From assembly GCA_035641235.1 (NCBI GenBank), contig DASQUP010000093.1:1-8734 (forward strand): a stretch of 8,734 nucleotides of DNA. Direction: 5' to 3'. The first letter of the stretch is position 1, and each line of letters starts with the position of its first letter. Below the pieces are notes generated by a model. The model had not been told where the DNA came from, did not search any database, and worked only from the letters and a program-made list of their open reading frames with translations. Below are positions 6,748 to 8,734 of the stretch, in pieces. The position numbers were made by a program, and so were the translations under genes. Origin of the DNA: DASQUP01 sp035641235 (GTDB lineage Bacteria > Actinomycetota > CADDZG01 > WHSQ01).

Positions 6748-8067
6748 TTACTGGACGATCAGAGCAGTCACCATGCCGAACATCCCATCGGGACCTTCGG
6801 CGTGATTGAGGATGTGGCAGTGGAATGCCCACGCGCCCGCCTCGTCGGCTTTAACGAGGACGTCCACGCGTTCTCCCGGTGCAACCATGATGGTGTCTGC
6901 CATGTACGGCTTCTTCAGCCAGAAGCCATCACGCGCCACTACCTTCTGCGGAATGCCATGCAAGTGCATCGGGTGGATCACCAAACCCTCGTTCATGTAG
7001 CGGATCCGAACGAGGTCGCCCTTCTCAACCGCGAGCGGCTCGGTTGCGGGGAATCCTTTTCCGTTGAGCGTGTATCCGAGCGGACCGTCGTTGAGAACCA
7101 TCGTGTAGTCGAGGTCCACGGCAGGGTCTTTGGGATCCTCGACGAGGAACGCTCCCAGGAGCCCCATCGGCACTTGCTTCTGGGCGTTGAAGTGCGAGTG
7201 GTACATGTGTGATCCGGGATTTCTCACGGTGAACTCGTACGTGAAGCTCTCGCCCGGCATGACTGCGTCCTGGCTTATTACCGGCACTCCGTCCATCTCG
7301 GCCGGAACAACCAGGCCGTGATGATGAATGGTAGTCGGCTCGGGCAACTCGTTGTGGAGGACAATTCGAACGCGATCGCCGAGCTTCGTCTCGATCTGCG
7401 GTCCGGGAATCATGCCGTTGTACGCGTACGCCTCCACTACTTTGCCCGGCTCGGTCTCCCACTCGATGGCCTCGGCGGTTAGTTCGAAAACTTTGGTGCC
7501 GTCGCCGAGGACTTTCGGCTTGAGTGGAAGCCCTCCCTTGCCCTCGGTTTCGGCGGGGAAGGACCCAGTCCGATCAGCGTCGTGCTCGACCATCTCCTGG
7601 GGAGTCATGCCGTCCATTCCGCCGCCGTTCTCGACGCCGTCCGTCTCGGCCTCACCCGATACGGTCAGGGTTCCGGCCATGCCTCCGTCGGCGTGCCCGG
7701 TGACTTCACAGATGAACTTGTATTCGCCCGCATCGATGGATGGGATCACCAGGGTGTAGCTTTCTCCGCCGGCCAGCATCGGTGTCTTCGCGACGCCCTC
7801 GATGGCGAAGTTGTGTTCGATCGCACCCTTGTTGTGCACCTTGATCGTCAACGGCCCCGGGGCTGCCGTTAACGTCGCGGGCTTGATGAAGAGTTCCCCA
7901 AGCTCGACGTCGATCGTTGGACCCGTTGATACAGGAGTGGCCGTTACCCCGTCCTGCGACCGGTCGGTTTCGTACGCTGCAGTGGCTATCACCCCGACGC
8001 CAAAGGCCACCACGACGAGAAATCCCGCGATGGGGCCGAGCAGCATCAGCCTGCCTCGGTCGTTCAT
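6748..8067 (-). CDS. Membrane-anchored multicopper oxidase with N-terminal plastocyanin-like domain
   Basis: The 439-residue protein starts with a basic N-terminus and one hydrophobic segment (about 8-32), an uncleaved anchor or signal peptide with no lipobox. A cupredoxin domain follows (about 50-137) with type-1 copper ligands His85 (IEHNF), Cys120, His125 and Met130 in the C-x4-H-x4-M spacing. A Met/Gly/acid-rich linker (about 138-185) leads to a two-domain multicopper oxidase. Its motifs are complete: HHHG (248-251), HSH (290-292), HPMHLHG (365-371) and HCHILNH (416-422), followed by a Met at 429 or 432 as axial ligand. The first oxidase domain lacks a type-1 site; the second has it, together with the trinuclear-cluster histidines. 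The enzyme should act outside the cytoplasmic membrane, oxidising phenols or metal ions with O2. The substrate is unknown. ATG 8067 has AAAAGGAG 9 nt upstream. It appears monocistronic, with its own terminator. Confidence 0.93.
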   Translation of the reverse strand: MNDRGRLMLLGPIAGFLVVVAFGVGVIATAAYETDRSQDGVTATPVSTGPTIDVELGELFIKPATLTAAPGPLTIKVHNKGAIEHNFAIEGVAKTPMLAGGESYTLVIPSIDAGEYKFICEVTGHADGGMAGTLTVSGEAETDGVENGGGMDGMTPQEMVEHDADRTGSFPAETEGKGGLPLKPKVLGDGTKVFELTAEAIEWETEPGKVVEAYAYNGMIPGPQIETKLGDRVRIVLHNELPEPTTIHHHGLVVPAEMDGVPVISQDAVMPGESFTYEFTVRNPGSHMYHSHFNAQKQVPMGLLGAFLVEDPKDPAVDLDYTMVLNDGPLGYTLNGKGFPATEPLAVEKGDLVRIRYMNEGLVIHPMHLHGIPQKVVARDGFWLKKPYMADTIMVAPGERVDVLVKADEAGAWAFHCHILNHAEGPDGMFGMVTALIVQ

Positions 8068-8076
8068 TGCATTTCG

Positions 8077-8084
8077 CTCCTTTT
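8077..8084 (-). promoter_or_regulatory. Ribosome binding site of the multicopper oxidase gene
   Basis: The minus strand has AAAAGGAG, then 9 nt, then ATG at 8067. A second, out-of-frame ATG lies 5 nt earlier (ATGCAATG), but the 439-residue frame uses the downstream one. Confidence 0.75.
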
Positions 8085-8100
8085 CGTTCCTCGATTTGGA

Positions 8101-8125
8101 CGGCAGGCATCCATCCGCCTTGCCG
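8101..8125 (-). promoter_or_regulatory. Hairpin in the 5' leader of the oxidase gene
   Basis: On the minus strand CGGCA-A-GGC, loop GGATGGAT, GCC-TGCCG forms an 8-bp stem with a single bulged A. It lies about 33 nt before the oxidase start. If the transcript begins upstream of it, it would be a leader structure that might influence translation or stability. No T-run follows, so it is not a classic attenuator, and it matches no riboswitch I know. Confidence 0.4.
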
Positions 8126-8152
8126 CTGAGTCATTCCACCCGTCCGGGCGTT

Positions 8153-8175
8153 GCCCTAATAGGGCCGAAGGTCAT
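8153..8175. promoter_or_regulatory. Palindrome and NarL/DosR-like site upstream of the oxidase gene
   Basis: GCCCTAATAGGGC (8153-8165) is a perfect 13-nt palindrome. It overlaps GGGCCGAAGGTCAT (8162-8175), which loosely resembles the GGGAC-N4-GTCCC operators of DosR/NarL-type response regulators (about 9 of 14 positions). On the minus strand the palindrome contains TATTAG, a possible -10, with no good -35 at 17 nt, as in activator-dependent promoters. The position, about 86-108 nt before the oxidase ATG, suits an operator. The palindrome is seen directly; the regulator assignment is a guess. Confidence 0.35.
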
Positions 8176-8224
8176 AAACAGCGGGTGCCGTCGGTGCCTC
8201 GGTGGTTGGGACTCCGAACGTGCA

Positions 8225-8278
8225 GAAGGGGCCGCTTTCGCGACCCCTTCGGCGAAACGAGCCGGGACGGAGCGGCTC
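8225..8278 (-). ncRNA. Candidate structured RNA or leader: two adjacent hairpins, one with a GAAA tetraloop
   Basis: On the minus strand GAAGGGGTCGC, GAAA, GCGGCCCCTTC (8250-8225) is an 11-bp stem with one G.U pair closed by a GNRA tetraloop. Read on the plus strand the same stem has a C/A mismatch and a TTTC loop, so the minus sense is favoured. Eight bases away, GAGCCG-CTCCGTCC-CGGCTC (8278-8259) forms a perfect 6-bp stem. A weaker CCGGG/CCCGG pair (8288-8313) follows. No U-run follows the strong stem. It could be a non-coding RNA, a distant leader of the oxidase gene, or an atypical terminator for the oxidoreductase gene. No known RNA family was recognised. Confidence 0.25.
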
Positions 8279-8322
8279 AGGCAGGCGCCGGGATGCTTTC
8301 CCTTCCCGCCCGGTTGCTTTGG

Positions 8323-8357
8323 GGGGGTGATCCGGTTCGGGTGGGGGTCACCGGTTC
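8323..8357 (+). repeat. Imperfect tandem repeat GGGGGTGATCCGGTTC / GGGGGTCACCGGTTC
   Basis: Two copies lie at 8323-8338 and 8343-8357, differing by one substitution and a one-base gap. They may be regulator half-sites or leftover slippage in a G-rich tract. The first copy extends into a run of seven Gs at 8321-8327. Confidence 0.35.
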
Positions 8358-8505
8358 CCCTGCCTTACACCCTTGTCCTGTCGGCCCGACCCTGTGGCGT
8401 CCTGGTCGACCAACCCGGAAAGGGGGTTCGGGGAGAAGGATCGGCTCTCGAAGAGGACGAGAACAGGTCCATTGGGCCCTATTCCCATGGTCCGAGCGGC
8501 CTCAC

Positions 8506-8734
8506 TCATTCGGGCGGGCTTTGACTTCCGAAAAGGGATTCGATCTCGAGGATGGTCTCTGTGATTCGCTCCGAGAAGCGACCGGGACGGAAGGATAAAA
8601 GTGACTCCACCACTTCACCTTCGGCCAACTCTCGAGCCGCGAGTTCCCCGATGGCCGGCGCAAGAGTCACTCCGCCGTGCATGACGGCGATGTACAGGGA
8701 GGGCACGCCGGGAAGCGGCCCCACTATGGGGAGG
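8506..8734 (-). CDS. FAD-dependent oxidoreductase (DAO family), C-terminal end, partial
   Basis: The frame is open to the right edge of the window and gives 75 residues before TGA at 8508-8506. The visible part begins LPIVGPLPGVPSLYIAVMHG and continues GVTLAPAIGELAARELAEG. This is the C-terminal FAD-contacting signature of the glycine/D-amino-acid oxidase (DAO) superfamily. It then ends with LLSFRPGRF and an acidic helix. An internal GTG at 8724 is not the true start, because the motif continues upstream of it. Such enzymes oxidise amines or amino acids while reducing FAD, but the substrate cannot be told from this fragment. The next gene on the same strand, the copper oxidase, is over 430 nt away, so an operon is unlikely. 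Confidence 0.88.
   Translation of the reverse strand, partial: LPIVGPLPGVPSLYIAVMHGGVTLAPAIGELAARELAEGEVVESLLSFRPGRFSERITETILEIESLFGSQSPPE

Larger units (their letters stand above)
8068..8505. other. Gene-poor region upstream of the oxidase gene
   Basis: No convincing gene is seen in these 438 bases. The open frames on the plus strand have no recognisable domains or ribosome binding sites. The part next to the oxidase gene holds its ribosome binding site, leader hairpin and a palindrome. The middle (8225-8357) carries adjacent hairpins and an imperfect direct repeat. The right part (8360-8505) shows only small symmetric elements, such as the palindrome TGGTCGACCA and a TCTCG/CGAGA stem. No tRNA, RNase P, SRP RNA or tmRNA signature was found on either strand. 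Confidence 0.6.

Noticed and set aside
6644..6832. Upstream in-frame extension of the FUSC protein by 63 residues
   Set aside because: It would run through a strong intrinsic terminator and overlap the end of the oxidase gene by 85 nt. Its composition (PHPQSRRRSRW, KKRGREPPPGP) is unlike the family, and the basic MKKLRKQ start at 6643 is far more natural.
8225..8500. Known structured RNAs (RNase P RNA, SRP RNA, tmRNA, glycine, cobalamin or c-di-AMP riboswitches, actinobacterial 6C RNA)
   Set aside because: The diagnostic sequences are absent. Only isolated resemblances were seen, such as CGCCGAAGGGG (glycine-riboswitch-like) and a run of seven Cs (6C-like), without the rest of each fold.
8185..8598. 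137-residue plus-strand open frame in the gene-poor region, together with the longer frame at 7802-8524
   Set aside because: Both are Arg/Gly/Pro-rich with no domain and no ribosome binding site, and they overlap real minus-strand genes. Long chance frames are expected in GC-rich DNA.

Overview
The window looks like a chromosomal segment of a GC-rich actinobacterium (Actinomycetota; order and genus cannot be told from this stretch). The signs are the high GC content, GTG and TTG starts beside strong AAGGAGG-type ribosome binding sites, an ABATE/CGNR zinc-finger protein, a large double-FtsX permease with its own ATPase, and a FUSC-type membrane protein. There are no rRNA, tRNA, CRISPR or insertion-sequence features.

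Layout from left to right. Positions 1-524 (+) hold the tail of an unidentified gene, overlapped by a four-helix membrane protein with a His-rich first helix. Positions 699-4000 (-) are a two-gene ABC exporter operon: the ATPase at 3239-4000, then the 845-residue FtsX/MacB-like permease at 699-3236 after a 2-nt gap. A 180-bp divergent spacer with a long imperfect dyad and a GC hairpin separates it from a shortened dienelactone-hydrolase-like protein (4181-4684, +) that lacks the nucleophile. Convergent to that is an ABATE/CGNR zinc-finger protein (4699-5250, -). An AT-rich divergent spacer follows, leading to an overlooked 36-residue single-helix protein with an excellent ribosome binding site (5340-5450, +). 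This converges within 5 nt on a FUSC-family membrane protein (5456-6643, -). Next comes a strong intrinsic terminator, then a membrane-anchored copper enzyme that joins a plastocyanin-like domain to a two-domain multicopper oxidase (6748-8067, -). A gene-poor stretch (8068-8505) contains several hairpins, one with a GAAA tetraloop in the minus sense. The window ends in the C-terminus of an FAD-dependent oxidoreductase (8506-8734, -).

Most genes act at the membrane or cell surface: exporter, FUSC protein, anchored copper oxidase, small membrane proteins. The only predicted DNA-binding regulator is the CGNR protein. Apart from the tightly coupled exporter pair, the genes look like separate transcription units, so no single pathway joins them. 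I see no clear large undescribed system. The best leads are the cupredoxin/multicopper-oxidase fusion with a structured leader, the tiny membrane protein, the structured stretch at 8225-8357, the dyad at 4090-4132 and the hydrolase-like protein without a nucleophile.
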